From assembly GCA_002914845.1 (NCBI GenBank), contig JXTC01000403.1:66442-130441 (forward strand): 64,000 nt of DNA. Reading direction: 5' to 3'. Shown one piece after another: positions 10,987 to 22,333 of this stretch (position 1 is the stretch's first letter; each line of letters begins with the position of its first letter). The stretch is from Trema orientale. Lineage: Eukaryota > Streptophyta > Magnoliopsida > Rosales > Cannabaceae. Position numbers and translations under genes: made by a program. The notes beneath the pieces were generated by a model. That model searched no databases. It saw only the letters and a list, made by a program, of their open reading frames with translations, and was not told where the DNA came from.

Positions 10987-12360
10987 CTAATGTGCAGCAT
11001 CTTCTTCCTCACAGAACTTTGTGTATTCCTTAGGACCCAACAAGGATTCTAACTCTGAGGGATCACTTGGCTTCACCTTGATCATCCACCCTTCTTCATA
11101 TGGGCTCGAGTTAATCTTCATGTGACCCCCAAGAAAAAAAAAGTGACACAAGCAAAATGTGAAAAACCAATGAAGATTTCATTTCTAAAAGACAAAGAGA
11201 AGGGGAAAAGTGCTGTTTGGTTGCAAAGAAAACAGGGGAAAAGTGGGGAATGTATTGAGGTAGATAGGAAGAATTACCAAGCCAGGTTTTTCTGTAAGCT
11301 TAGAGTTAACCTCCACAATTTCACCAGAGATTGGTGAATTTATATCACTGCTTGCTTTGACACTCTCCACAGCTCCAAAGCTTCCACCTTTGGAGACTGA
11401 TCCACCAGATTCTGGGAGATCCACAAATACTACTTCTCCAAGATGGTCCTGCAAAATACACAGTTCACGTATAAGCTGAAATCAAAATTGAGAAGCTCCA
11501 TTGTTAATCTGTTTGGACTCGGCATTTCAGAAATGTTGTTTTCTTTCTTGAGCAAACAAGTAAAAAAATACACTACTTTCACATTTAAGTAGCACCAAAG
11601 TGCATCGAAACCTATAAATCAGTAATAAAATTCAATTTCCCACAAAATAAATAATCATTTAGTCTATTTTTTTCCCCAGCTGAGAAATAAATTTGAGGTG
11701 CGCAAGTGTTAATTTTAGATATAACATTTTTCAGTCTACTCTTCCAATTGTCACCAAGTAATTGTAACCCAAAATAGATAGAGTGAAGAACTCTTTGGCA
11801 ACATAAATCTAAAAATGGCAAATTTGACAGAACAAATTTAAAGAAAGATTTAAAAACAGGATGATTTACATTAAAAAGGGGGATCAAGTGAGGTTAATAC
11901 TGACCTGGGCATGGTCAGTTATGCCAACTGTAGCCACTGAGCCTTCATGTTTCACCCACTCATGTGAAGATGCATACTTCAAACCATCCAAAACTGCAAA
12001 ATTTCCAACAAAAGAAGATTACCCATTTTTCATTTCCACTCAAACTTAAACAATACAGTAAACCCACAAACAATATCATATCTTTTATAAGTAGAGAAAG
12101 GAGGGAAAAAAATTAAAAAAGCAACAACTTTTATGGGTCATTATTGTTTTTTGAATATATATATATATATATATATTGGTGGATGACTGGTATGGATTCA
12201 TATTAATATCAAAAGATCGAGAAAACCCATTAGAGATAAAGTAAACAGTACCAGTTGAGAAGCATCTAGAGAGAGAAAATGCAGGAGAGAGATGAGCTTT
12301 GGAGGCACAAGAGATTTTGAGAGCACTGGCTGTAGAAGAAGCCCACATTCTCAGTGCCAT
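10987..12360 (-). CDS. GDCSH: Glycine cleavage system H protein, mitochondrial
   Basis: The H protein is the lipoyl-carrying shuttle of the mitochondrial glycine decarboxylase complex; it passes the aminomethyl group from P- to T-protein and is reoxidised by L-protein in photorespiration and one-carbon supply. Four minus-strand exons: 12360-12252, 11993-11905, 11448-11278, 11115-10987, with GT-AG introns and phases that close. The start [12 protein letters not shown] opens a presequence of about 34 residues rich in Ala, Ser, Arg and Lys. It is followed by [18 protein letters not shown] and [20 protein letters not shown]. The lipoylation motif [11 protein letters not shown] carries Lys 97, which is Lys 63 after presequence removal, as in the known plant H protein. 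The C-terminus is [15 protein letters not shown] to CEEEDAAH. At 165 aa it has normal family length and looks intact. It converges with the P450 gene, with about 1.5 kb between stops. Confidence 0.97.
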
Positions 12361-12447
12361 TTTCTTCTTTGTATGTTATGAGTTATCTTTCTCTTGAAAA
12401 TTATCTCACAGTCTAACCTAAAGGCAAAGTATCAAAGAGAAGAGGAG

Positions 12448-12453
12448 TTTATA
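12448..12453 (-). promoter_or_regulatory. TATA box of the H-protein gene
   Basis: On the minus strand this reads TATAAA in the context CATATAAACTCCTC, about 90 bp upstream of the ATG at 12360. It is followed by a short CT-rich leader. Confidence 0.55.
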
Positions 12454-13013
12454 TGATTCTTGGTTTTATCTTGGATGAATGGTGAGCAACGAAAGCCTCA
12501 TCCTAAGACCTCGAATGGCAGAGACCGGATTCTCCTTATAAATGCATTTTTAAAGGGTTTTTAAATAAATAAAAAATTTTCCACTGTGCATAAATAAAAA
12601 TTACTGCATTTTTTAAATTGTGGATTTTTTTTTAGTGGGTGAAAATTGATTTTTAATAAATTTTATTTTGCAGTCTTTTTTAGTGGAAAATTAGTTACAA
12701 AGAGACTACTCCTTTTGTTAAGAGGAAAAAAAAATGGGAGGAACATAGTGATGATTATAAGTTCGAAAACATAACAAAATAAATTAAATAAATCTTCTTC
12801 CTTGATCTATTCCAAAGAAATTTTATAGCTTGTGATAAAACTGGTCAAGGTGACAAGTAAAAATTAATTCTTCTTCACTCCATTACAATTCGCTTTCTGT
12901 TTTAATAGGCGAGGGTTTTTCAAGATTATATAGTACCGAAGAAAAGAGGGAAGGAAAAATATATTTTGTGGTGTGAAATCGGCTTATTAACCCAACAGAT
13001 TGAGTAGAGATTG

Positions 13014-13700
13014 TTGTTAGGGATAGTGCCCTTTAAATATATGGATTGTGTGTAACATTGATATAAATAAATAAAATTTACAATTTTTCCTGTTTACCTA
13101 TGTATTTTATATTCTCTAATATTAAATTGTTAGAATGTTTAATATTGAAAATTCACGGATTATTTATAATACTATAAAACTTAGTATTCAACTATTGAAT
13201 TATAAGAGGATCGAGCTAACAGTTAAATAATCTAAATTATCCAAAACAAATAATTAAAGTTTGAAATCTTTAACTGATAAGTTGCTACTGAGGTTTTTCA
13301 TTGAGAATATGGTAATCTTATTTGTATTACTAATGTGGTGACATTAGAATAAAGATATTTATAATTTTAATTATATTGGATTAGATGAGATAAAATTTAT
13401 TATCTAATAATCATCCTTTTTATGGAAGAATTAATTTTATCACTAAGGTGGTCATATATGAAATAATCATAATGCTGAGTATTTAACAGACTCTTTTTTA
13501 TTAAATTATGTTTTTTTTGCTAGATGGTCGATTTTAGCCCTTTTTCTTGATTCAATAGCAAGATTCACTCACTTTTGGAGCAATATATATACCCATTTAA
13601 GCAACAAACCCTAGTGTAGAGAATTAGAGAGAGAAATACAAGAGGAGGTACCTAAATTTCTAGAGAGATAAAACTTGAAGTTAGAGATTTCTTAAAGAAG
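13014..13700 (+). mobile_element. Probable LTR fragment
   Basis: The block opens TGTTAGGGATAGTGCCC, which resembles the start of plant Ty1/copia-type LTRs, and includes a TATATATACCCATTT box near 13585-13600 followed by a purine-rich leader. I could not place the right end or a target duplication. No coding sequence remains. Confidence 0.35.
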
Positions 13701-14094
13701 ACTTGGGAAAGATTCTTGAAGATTTGAAGACTTTCAGCTTATCTCTACAAGAATTTTCCTTTTTCTTTCTCTTTACCCTAATCTTTATAGAATTTTGTAT
13801 TTGGAATATTACATCACATATTTTCATTTATGAATTTCTTGTTGAGATTAGCCATGAATTCTATTGTGTTTGGCTAGACTTTCTAAACTAGGATTTGATA
13901 TAACCTTTTTAATACTTTATTGGGATTATTTTGATAATTGATAGTCTATTTTCTATTTTCAATTCATTTTTGATTCTATTTGTTTATTGTTTGTAATTTA
14001 TTTGGCCAATAAATTAGTTGAACTTAGGTTGTGATTTTAATACTTAGGAGAGATTAACTTCATAATCCCGATTGAGAAACATAGTTTAGGTAGT

Positions 14095-14280
14095 TGTGAG
14101 ACCAGGAGGATATCAATGCCTAGATAATCACTCTGAAAGTTTGGATTTATTGTGATAGTAATGAGATCGAGAGGAGATTAACGCCTAGCTAATTGCTTTG
14201 AGAGTTTAGATTATTGTGAGATCGGGAGGTAAGCAATACCTTAACTTCCTTTTAAGGGTTTAAACTTAATAAATGCTTAA
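14095..14280 (+). repeat. Three degenerate units of about 60 bp in an LTR-like region
   Basis: The phrase GTGAGACCAGGAGG...GCCTAGATAATCAC...GAGAGTTT recurs with changes as GAGATCGAGAGGAG...GCCTAGCTAATTGC and GAGATCGGGAGG...ACCTTAACTTCC. The stretch before it (13650-14090) resembles the 3' portion of plant gypsy-type LTRs. Confidence 0.5.
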
Positions 14281-15042
14281 ATAAATGGGTTCGATAGGGT
14301 TATCAATTCGGGTACTTAGGCATATTTGTTAGCCTAGGATTAGCTAACCTAAGAGAGGGGGTGAATTGGGTTTTAAAAACTTTTACACACTTTTCTTGAT
14401 AAGCAAATAAATAATGTAAGTAAAAGCAATAACAAGTAAAAATAGCAAAGTGGTATGTATAAGCACAAGATAAATAATTTAAAGAGACAGGGATAGAGAA
14501 ATGTAAACACTATTTTTACGAAGTTCAATAAACATAACGGTTTGTCTACATTCCTGGCTCTTGGCAACCTGCATCGAGCTTTCCACTATCGGATCAAGAG
14601 AATGGGCTTAACCATCCTTTTTATATAATGAGTGATTTCTCTTTAGACACATTTTGTAACAACCTCTATGTTAATAGTGATTAAAATTGTTATTTTGTAA
14701 AAATTTCTAAATAACAAAGCGGAGCAAAGCCATCAAAAAATTTTTTTTCTCACATAAAATTTTATATAACAAGAACATGGAGATGTTAATAAACTTCCAA
14801 CATAAACACAATCACGTTAAAATCCTTTTTCACAAATATCTTGTTTGTTTACAACACAAATATACAAAACAACTTCCAAATTTCAGATAACAAAATTTGA
14901 GCCACTATCAAAACATTTTCGTTCTTCCCACGGTCAGGCCATATGTACATTGCACGCTGATTGGACCGCTCATCATTGGCTAACTTTGTTCTTTCCTTTA
15001 CCTACAACATAGAGCAACTATATAAGCATAACGCTTAGTAAG

Positions 15043-15321
15043 NAACGACTCATCACAAGTATCGTTACCATAATTCTATTGTGCACGTAACGACTCATCA
15101 CAAGCATCGTTACCATAATTCTATTGTGCATGTAACGACTCATCACAAGTATCGTTACCAAAATTCTATTGTGCACGTAACGATTCATCACAAGCATCGT
15201 TACCTTAACTCCGTTAGTGACTCATCACAAGCATCACTAACTGTGCACGTAACGACTCATCACTAGTATGGTTACCTTAATTCCGTTAGTGACTCATCAC
15301 AAGCATCACTAAATGTGCACA
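15043..15321 (+). repeat. Tandem array: three 45-bp then two 72-bp units
   Basis: Units beginning TAACGACTCATCACAAG: three of 45 bp (15043-15087, 15088-15132, 15133-15177), then two composite 72-bp repeats, each made of a 37-bp and a 35-bp part (15178-15249 and 15250-15321). All units share the core GACTCATCACAAGCATC. The n at 15043 falls on the first base of the first unit, perhaps because assembly was difficult here. Confidence 0.9.
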
Positions 15322-16522
15322 TAACAGTTCACCACATCTATTAATTGGTAAGTGCATATATGTGCATTTGCATAAGTACTTTACTCTGTGCTAACACAAT
15401 ATCTTAGCAACACAAAATCAACTTAGCACGTACAATAAGCAAAGCACAATAAATATATTTCTAGCACAACTTTTGCACCACCAGTTACTTAATGCTGTAG
15501 ATAAATAACTGCACTTACCTGAAAATGGTGTACCTCAAGCTTTAGCAAAACAGTTCACACCAAAATCTCACGCACAACTGATCCTATTGTAACACAATAT
15601 AGTATCAAGATTAATTGGAGCTTTTCCCTAATTCCAAGTTTTCACTTAATTTAATATTAGCACTAGTATAATTAAATACTTAACTTATCCCGACCTTTAA
15701 TGTAAAAAGCAACTTGGTTTCAGTCATTGCTCTCAAATATAGTACTCAAGGTGTACTAGGGGTTAAAATAAAATCAAACTTCAGTGTAAAACACTTAAAA
15801 TGATCATTTTCTAGGTCTGAAAAAGTTTGGTCGACTACCCATGGTCGACCAAAACTACCCCAGAAGCCAACCCATGTTCGACTAGTTGATTTAGACATTA
15901 AAAACAGATTGTGGTTGACCACAATAAAATCTGGTCGACCACAAACAGCTCCAGAGACGATACTCTGTTTTGCTGACAGCAACGAAAACGCATATTTGAA
16001 AAATCAAAGAAAATCGAATCCTCATCAGAAGTTTACAAATAAGGTCAACTTGGAAAGAGCTAGATGTCTACTACACCATACTAAAATTTCAGCTCATTTG
16101 GATAACGTTAAGGGTACGAAATATGCAAAATACAAAAACTGCTCAGTAAAAAACTAAAAATTCCAGATTTCGATTTTTTTGCAAAAACTCCAAATCAAAT
16201 TATCCAAACTAACCAAAAATGCATTTTACAAGTTTTACAACAAAATAAAGACTAAGAGAACCTTACACCACCAACCCATAACAGTTACTATGAACACTCA
16301 CATGAATATCAACATACAAACTAAGGGCGTATTCTAAAACAAGAACAGTCAGATTTTTAAACTCTTGAGAGGAATTAAACTAATTCTTACCTAGAAGCTT
16401 TAGACCTCAAAACTCCAAGAATCTTCAAGTATTAATAGCATCAGAGCCTCTGAAATCTTCAATTTGGAACATGCAACAATAAACTCTCACATTCTTATTG
16501 TTGGTGACAAATGAAAAACAGA

Positions 16523-16547
16523 AAAGAAAACGAGAGAGAGAGAGAGA
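16523..16547. repeat. GA microsatellite
   Basis: A short run of GAGA units lies in an LTR-like region without genes. Confidence 0.7.
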
Positions 16548-18372
16548 ATGAGAGTGAACAGGAGAGCAAGATTATGGCTACAGGAGAGAGAATAAGCTGA
16601 AGAAAAGAGGAGTATTCAGCTTCAATGTATTAGGCAATAGATAGGTGTCAAACAACTATATAAACAGGTAAATTTCTTTACACGTGTGGAGAGGAGTTGA
16701 GAACAACTCATGTCTCAGATTTTGCAGCCTAGCCCCTAATGTGACTATTTTTACAATTTCACCTTTTAAAAGTTTACAACTTGAACCTTTTTCTTTAAAT
16801 CTTCTCATGCACTAAACTTCCAAAACAACACCATAAATTAAATTGTCAATACTAAGCTCCAATTTAATCTACATAGCAATAAAATCACGGAATTAACCTC
16901 GTGAATTTTGTGCGTAAGATTTAATAATATTTTGCAATCTTTATTGTATTTCTCACTTCACAATAATACACACAAAAGAAATACAATAATGTTGCTCACA
17001 AAAATTAGGGGATTACACTCACACCTTTACAATAGGTTTGAATCCGACTCTATCATGCCTAACTCGAATTGTTTAAACTCTGGTGTCAATCTCACCTAAA
17101 CCGGGTTACTTATGAATCTGGTGTCAACCTCACCTCACAAATACAATTTTAGTTTTTGTTTGTTGATATACTCCACTAGAATCTCTCTTATGAGGATAAT
17201 AGATACAAGGTAAGCCTAGAGAGAATAAATGAGAACACAAGATATGATCTAGTTTGGCTCAAGTGATTTTTGTGAAAAAATAGATTTGAAAGTTCGATTC
17301 ACAAAAGAAGATTTGAACAATTTGAAAGTATGTTTAAAGCAATGTAGGAATGTTCAAAAGTTGTTTTAAGTGTTAGAAAAGCTTCCAATTATAGACTTGA
17401 ATGAAAACTAGCCGTTTTAGACCGTTTGACAGAAAATCTATCATTTTCGATAGACCGAAAGTGCATTGTTGGTCAACCGAAAATACTAGCCATTGATAGT
17501 GCGGTTCTAACACTCGAATTTGAAAAGCTGTAGAACTTTGAACAGAGGAATCGGTCGACCGATTCTGAGGACCGGTCTGCTGAAACTGTCCGAGAGCATA
17601 TATTGATTTTTATTTCAAGTCTTTTTCAATTATTTTCAAAATGTGACTTCATAAATTGAATTTATATGTAATATGGACTCTATAAAAATTCATAAATTAA
17701 TTTAAAAGCTTGCGTAAAATAAGTTTCATATTTTAATTAGAGATAAGTAAGTTTGACTGTATCAGTTTGAAAATTTTTAATTTTATGAAAAATTTGAGTC
17801 ATTAAGATCATATTATGTGTAGACAAATATTCAAATACAAGAACTAAGTATTTAACCTATGTTAGTCTAGGTCTTGTATTCTTGAACTTTGTCTTCAAGC
17901 CCTATTCCATAATCCATCTTGAATGTCTTGTGATCCTTTCAATTTAACTTGCTACACACTCAAGTAGATTATTAGTTCTTAATCACATGTTTGTTAACTT
18001 CAAAATATGAGTGTAGAATTGATGATACAAAGCATGACTCAACAATATTATTATTTAACACTTGGATGAGGTGATAAGGTTTAGATTAGGTCCTTTGATT
18101 AGTGAGCTGAGTGGAATAAGGCTAATAATTACTTAATTTGACGAACTTAATAGCAATTAGGAGAAATCATTTCTATAGTATATTCGTGCATAATAGTTTC
18201 ATGTTTTATTTATGTATGTTATTTATATTTTTATTTGCTTTTATTTATTCTTACTCTCTCTAAATTACTTATTCACGACCCTTGCACTTGCAGTGTTATT
18301 ACACATATGTATCGTAACATACACCTTGAGATATACGTCCTTGTACTACTAGGTTAATTTCTAGCTATTTAT

Positions 18373-18541
18373 TCATGGACAACTATCAATATCTAAATGG
18401 TCATTTGTGGGTGGCTATTGATGTCTGAATGGCCACTTGTACAGTTGGTAATGTCTGAACAGCCTTTTGTGCATATGGACAACTAGCGAGGTCCGAATGG
18501 TTGCTTATATATGGACAATTAGTGAAGTCTGAATGGCCCTT
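18373..18541 (+). repeat. Degenerate tandem repeat, about 45-50 bp unit
   Basis: Four to five diverged copies of the theme TGGACAACTAG-GTCTGAATGGCC-TTGTACATA lie end to end. They sit just upstream of the LTR-like sequence beginning near 18550. Units differ in length and in several bases. Confidence 0.6.
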
Positions 18542-18549
18542 AAGGCTAT

Positions 18550-19910
18550 GATATGTGTTAATTTACACTGCAATTATAGTTACTTTTTCATACTATTATG
18601 CAAGTTTTTACGTTATTCTAAGCTAATTTGAATTTTTTTTGTGTTTTTAAATGTTTTGGAGGTTAAATGATGAAAAGAAGCTGAAACGGGTCAAAAACGA
18701 GCTAAAATGAGATAAGCTGGATGAAGGTTAAAAATCGAGGCAAAACAAGGGTCTGACATTGTGGCACTGGTTTCCTAGCGCTGTGGCACCCTTGTGCTGA
18801 TAGTCAAAAATAAAAAAGCAGAAATTGGATGCCGTGGCGTGCTTACTCGAGTGCCACAGTGCTGATAGCATATTTTGTCACTAACTTTGAGAATTTTGAC
18901 GGCCAACAACTTCTTATTCATGTAGGACTTAACCTAGATGCCTCCTAGATCTATTTCTCTATAAATAAGACCCTCTTCAATAGATAGGAGGCAGTTATTT
19001 ACACCTAGGAGCCACAAAACCGCACTAAAACCTAAAGAGAGATGAGGAAAGCTTGGGAGCTGTCATAGTCGCCATCATCGTTCTTCTTTTTCCTTTATAG
19101 TTTTTATTATTCTAACATGATGTTTATTTTGTTTATTCTTATTTATGTACTATAGTAGGCCCCAGATTTAGTTGAGGGTGATTTCAAAGCCCTAGTCATG
19201 TTCTTTAATTTTCTAGATTTTATGCAATTAATTATTTATTTAAAGTTGTTTATGTTTTTCTATGCCTATTAATTTTATGAATGATATCTTGCTTTGTTTA
19301 GGTTCGCAACTAGATAAATATGATTGAATTCTAATGCTAGGGAGGTGTTTGTTAGATTTGAATCTATAAGTAGCGAAATTATAGTTGATATGCTCATTTG
19401 ATGTATTGGTTATAGTGATGAACATAATCTAGGTTAGATTCCGCATTTGTAAAATTATAATCTAGACCAATATAAGATCTTTCTCAACTTAATGCTTTTG
19501 TTAAATTAACTTGGAGTATTTGCTTAGGTCATTTGATAGGAAGAGGTTGTCTATTGCATTTATCTAGATAGCATATAATCTAAGGAAAGAACGAAATAAT
19601 TGCGCATTTGTGGACTATTTATGATTGGTAGATAAATAATTGAATATGGATTTAGGAACTAAATTGACATGATTGTTTAGTGGTGGAGAATGAAACCTTG
19701 ACTTATTTATTTTATTTGTAGTTTACTTAGTTTCTTGTTCTCAATCTCTTTCACTTTAGGATTAGTAATAACTTAGTTAGACCAATTCCTCGTGGGATTA
19801 ACCCTTATTTGTCACTATACTAGGTAATATTATGATTTTCCTAAGCTTTGCTAGGTATAGGTAGGAAAGATTAATTTGGCAATTTAACGACATACCAGAC
19901 AATTACTAGA
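18550..19910 (+). mobile_element. Gypsy-type LTR-like fragment, copy A
   Basis: The stretch includes GGTTAAATGATGAAAAGAAG, a TATAAATAAGACCCTCTTC promoter-like box (about 18961), a leader, then GTGATTTCAAAGCCCTAGTC. It ends with CTCGTGGGATTAACCC and GTCACTATACTAGG phrases seen near the 3' ends of plant gypsy LTRs. Part of it is repeated at 20526-20815. There is no coding sequence. Confidence 0.5.
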
Positions 19911-20525
19911 CTTGCCATTAGCAGATACGTGTCCATGACTATCACTCGAGGTGAGTAATAATTTGCAGGGACTCTCTCTATGTATCCATCAGACCTCACT
20001 ACCTAGGGGTAAGTATATTCCAATATGGGTGGACAATCACCTAATTTATATATGGGTGGATGGTCAATATGGGTGGATAATCACCTTTTAGGCTTAGCTT
20101 TGTTTATCAGCTGGTGGCCACACTTTAAATGTGCTCGCTATTTAATAAGTGGATACAAGTGTGTGGTGAACGTCCCCTTAGTTGCGGTCATCATTTTAAT
20201 AGGTATTGTTCAGCCCTTTGTAGAAAGTAATGACCACATATTAGGTGTGTATGCACTAAGCAAATGGTGACCACTTTTAATAAGTAAAAGTAATATTTTT
20301 ATTCATCATGTTAATGTTCTACACAAAAGGTTAATAATTGTTGTACTTATTCTTTGATAATGAGTAATACAACGGTCGACTTTTGGTCATATCTGTCGTC
20401 ACTCTTATTCAGTAGATGGTGTATAATTCCTCAAGTGTTGTTAATGATTTAAATAGAGACTGTCCAATCTTTAAATATGCCCGACTACTCATTGTGCTTT
20501 TATTCCACTATTTTATAATTCTATT

Positions 20526-20815
20526 AATTGTGATTTCAATGCCCTAGTCATGTTTTTTTTTTAATTTTCCACATTTTTACAATTGGTTGTCTATTGGAAG
20601 TTGATTATGTTCTTCTATGTTCAATTGTTTTATAAATTATGTTTTGATTTGTTTTCAATCCCTTTTCACATTAGGATTAGTAGTAACTTAGTTAGATCAA
20701 TTCATCATGGGATCGATTTTTACTTATCACTATACCAGGTTATTATTAGGATTGTCCTAAGTTTTGCTAGATAGAGCTAGAAAGGAAAATTAGTTTGGTA
20801 GATTAATGACACACC
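20526..20815 (+). mobile_element. LTR-like fragment, copy B
   Basis: The block matches 19164-19910 in the same direction. Shared phrases are GTGATTTCAATGCCCTAGTC at the start, then TTAGGATTAGTAGTAACTTAG and CACTATACCAGG. Roughly 430 bp present in copy A (about 19300-19730) is missing. The LINE remnant follows immediately. Confidence 0.6.
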
Positions 20816-20829
20816 ACTTATCCAATTCC

Positions 20830-22282
20830 TATATTACTTGATGGCTTTTATGTTCAAATCTAAACATTTTGGGAGATCTTCAATCTCAAAAACTCAAATA
20901 GAAAATAATGCTTCTTATGTTTTGAGAAGTATTGTTTGAGGTATGGAGCTCATTCAAAAATATATGAGGTGAAAATAGGGGATGGAAGTCTTATTCGTTT
21001 ATATTATGATCCATGAGTACCTTATCCTTTTTCTTTTAAGTCTATCACTCTTTTAGCTCATCTGCAGGTTGATTAGAGGGTTCAGGATTTCATCATCAAT
21101 TGGGTTGGAATGTACCATTTTTGGAGTAGGCTTTTTAGCCTCTTAATGTGGAGGTTTTAAAGAAAATCGCACTTAGCTTTATGAGTAAACTGGATAAATT
21201 AATTTGGCTTTTTGAGTCCAACAGTGATTATTCAGTGAAATCTGGCTATAAATTAGCTAGATCTTTCTTCTCTTTTGTGAATTGTTTGCGAGTAGATGTG
21301 GATTCCCAAAGAACCGGATTAGTTTGTGGCGAGCTTTTTTTTTATGTTTTTCAATAAGGGATAATTTGGCCCGTCGCTCTCTTTCTTGCTCAACCAATTG
21401 CCTATGGTGTAAAGATGGAATTGAGACTACCATTCACACCTTTTGATCTTGTCTATTTGTTATTCATATTTGGAAAGAAAGTTCCATTTAGTTGAAGTTG
21501 GTTGAGTTCTATGATCCTATGTTTGGTGATTTATTTATTTTTGCAGCATGTTCTTTGTCATCGAATGAGTTCAAAAATATTTTATTGTATTTGTTGGAGC
21601 ATCTGGGGAGCCCATAATAAATTTATTTTTAAGAATCATGCTTCTTCTCCTTTACGGGTTCTTTATTATGTTAGTTATATCCAAGCTCAATATCAAGGAG
21701 CTATTACGTCTCCTTCTCAGCCGAAGTCCCTCTCTGCTGTAGATCTGTGATAGGTTTTGCCAGCCACAGGCCATCTTAAACTGAACACCGACACTACTTT
21801 CTTCGAAGACTTATGTTTGGGTAGCCTTTGTGTGGTTGTGAAAAATTCAGTTAGAGAAGTGATTGCTTTCTTATATGGGAAGCTTGCTGCTATTAAGTCT
21901 GCATTTTAGACTGAGTTCCTGGCTCTTAGGCAAGGCCTACTTTTGGCTTATAATAGAGGTTTGATTATTTCTAGTGTAAAAAATGATACTATTAATGTGG
22001 TTACTGCAGTTAATAAGTATCGATTTAATTCAAACAATAGTGTCATTATTAAGGATATTGCTGAGTTTCTCTCATCTGTAGGAGCTGGTATGTACTGCTA
22101 TATTTATGGTCAAAAGAATATAGTTGCTTATACTCTAGCGTTAATAGGACAAGGATTTGTTGATGTTGTTTCGGAGAATGGAAGTTGCATTCCACCTATT
22201 TTATTTGATATATTAAAAGCGGATGTAATTTCAGCTCATTAATAATATTTCCCACGAGGATCCTTTCAACCCAAAAAAAAAG
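20830..22282 (+). mobile_element. LINE (non-LTR retrotransposon) 3' remnant with RNase H
   Basis: Broken reading frames give the typical order of a plant LINE 3' half. First comes ASYVLRSIV...KIGDGSLIRL, then the reverse-transcriptase zinc-binding region KLIWLFESNSDYSVKSGYKL (21148-21357). Next is CWSIWGAHNKFIFKN (21502-21750), then the RNase H-like TEFLALRQGLLLAYN...DTINVVTAVN and NIVAYTLALIGQ (about 21900-22240). Several in-frame stops show it is dead. A short oligo(A) tract at about 22273-22281 marks the 3' end. The reverse-transcriptase catalytic core is missing, consistent with 5' truncation. Confidence 0.85.
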
Positions 22283-22333
22283 TAAATAGTACTTGTGCAT
22301 TTTTATTTTAAAGATGTTAACTTAATTAGATAC

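Larger units (their letters stand above)
14335..17990. mobile_element. Composite of decayed LTR-retrotransposon sequence
   Basis: No long open frame is present. The left edge has CCTAAGAGAGGGGGTGAATT and CTTGGCAACCTGCATCG. The right side has CTGGTGTCAACCTCACC, ACTAGCCGTT and ATCGGTCGACCGATT. These phrases are typical of plant LTRs. The block from about 14641 to 16890 reads differently: it begins TGTAACAACCTC and holds the tandem array at 15043-15321. It may be a second element inserted into the first. Boundaries are not proven. Confidence 0.4.

Noticed and set aside
15081..15266. 61-aa His/Thr-rich frame
   Set aside because: It is a translation of the tandem array and repeats with the DNA period, so there is no evidence for a real protein.
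15746..16157. Two overlapping open frames on opposite strands
   Set aside because: Both lie in LTR-like repeat sequence with no gag/pol or other domain.
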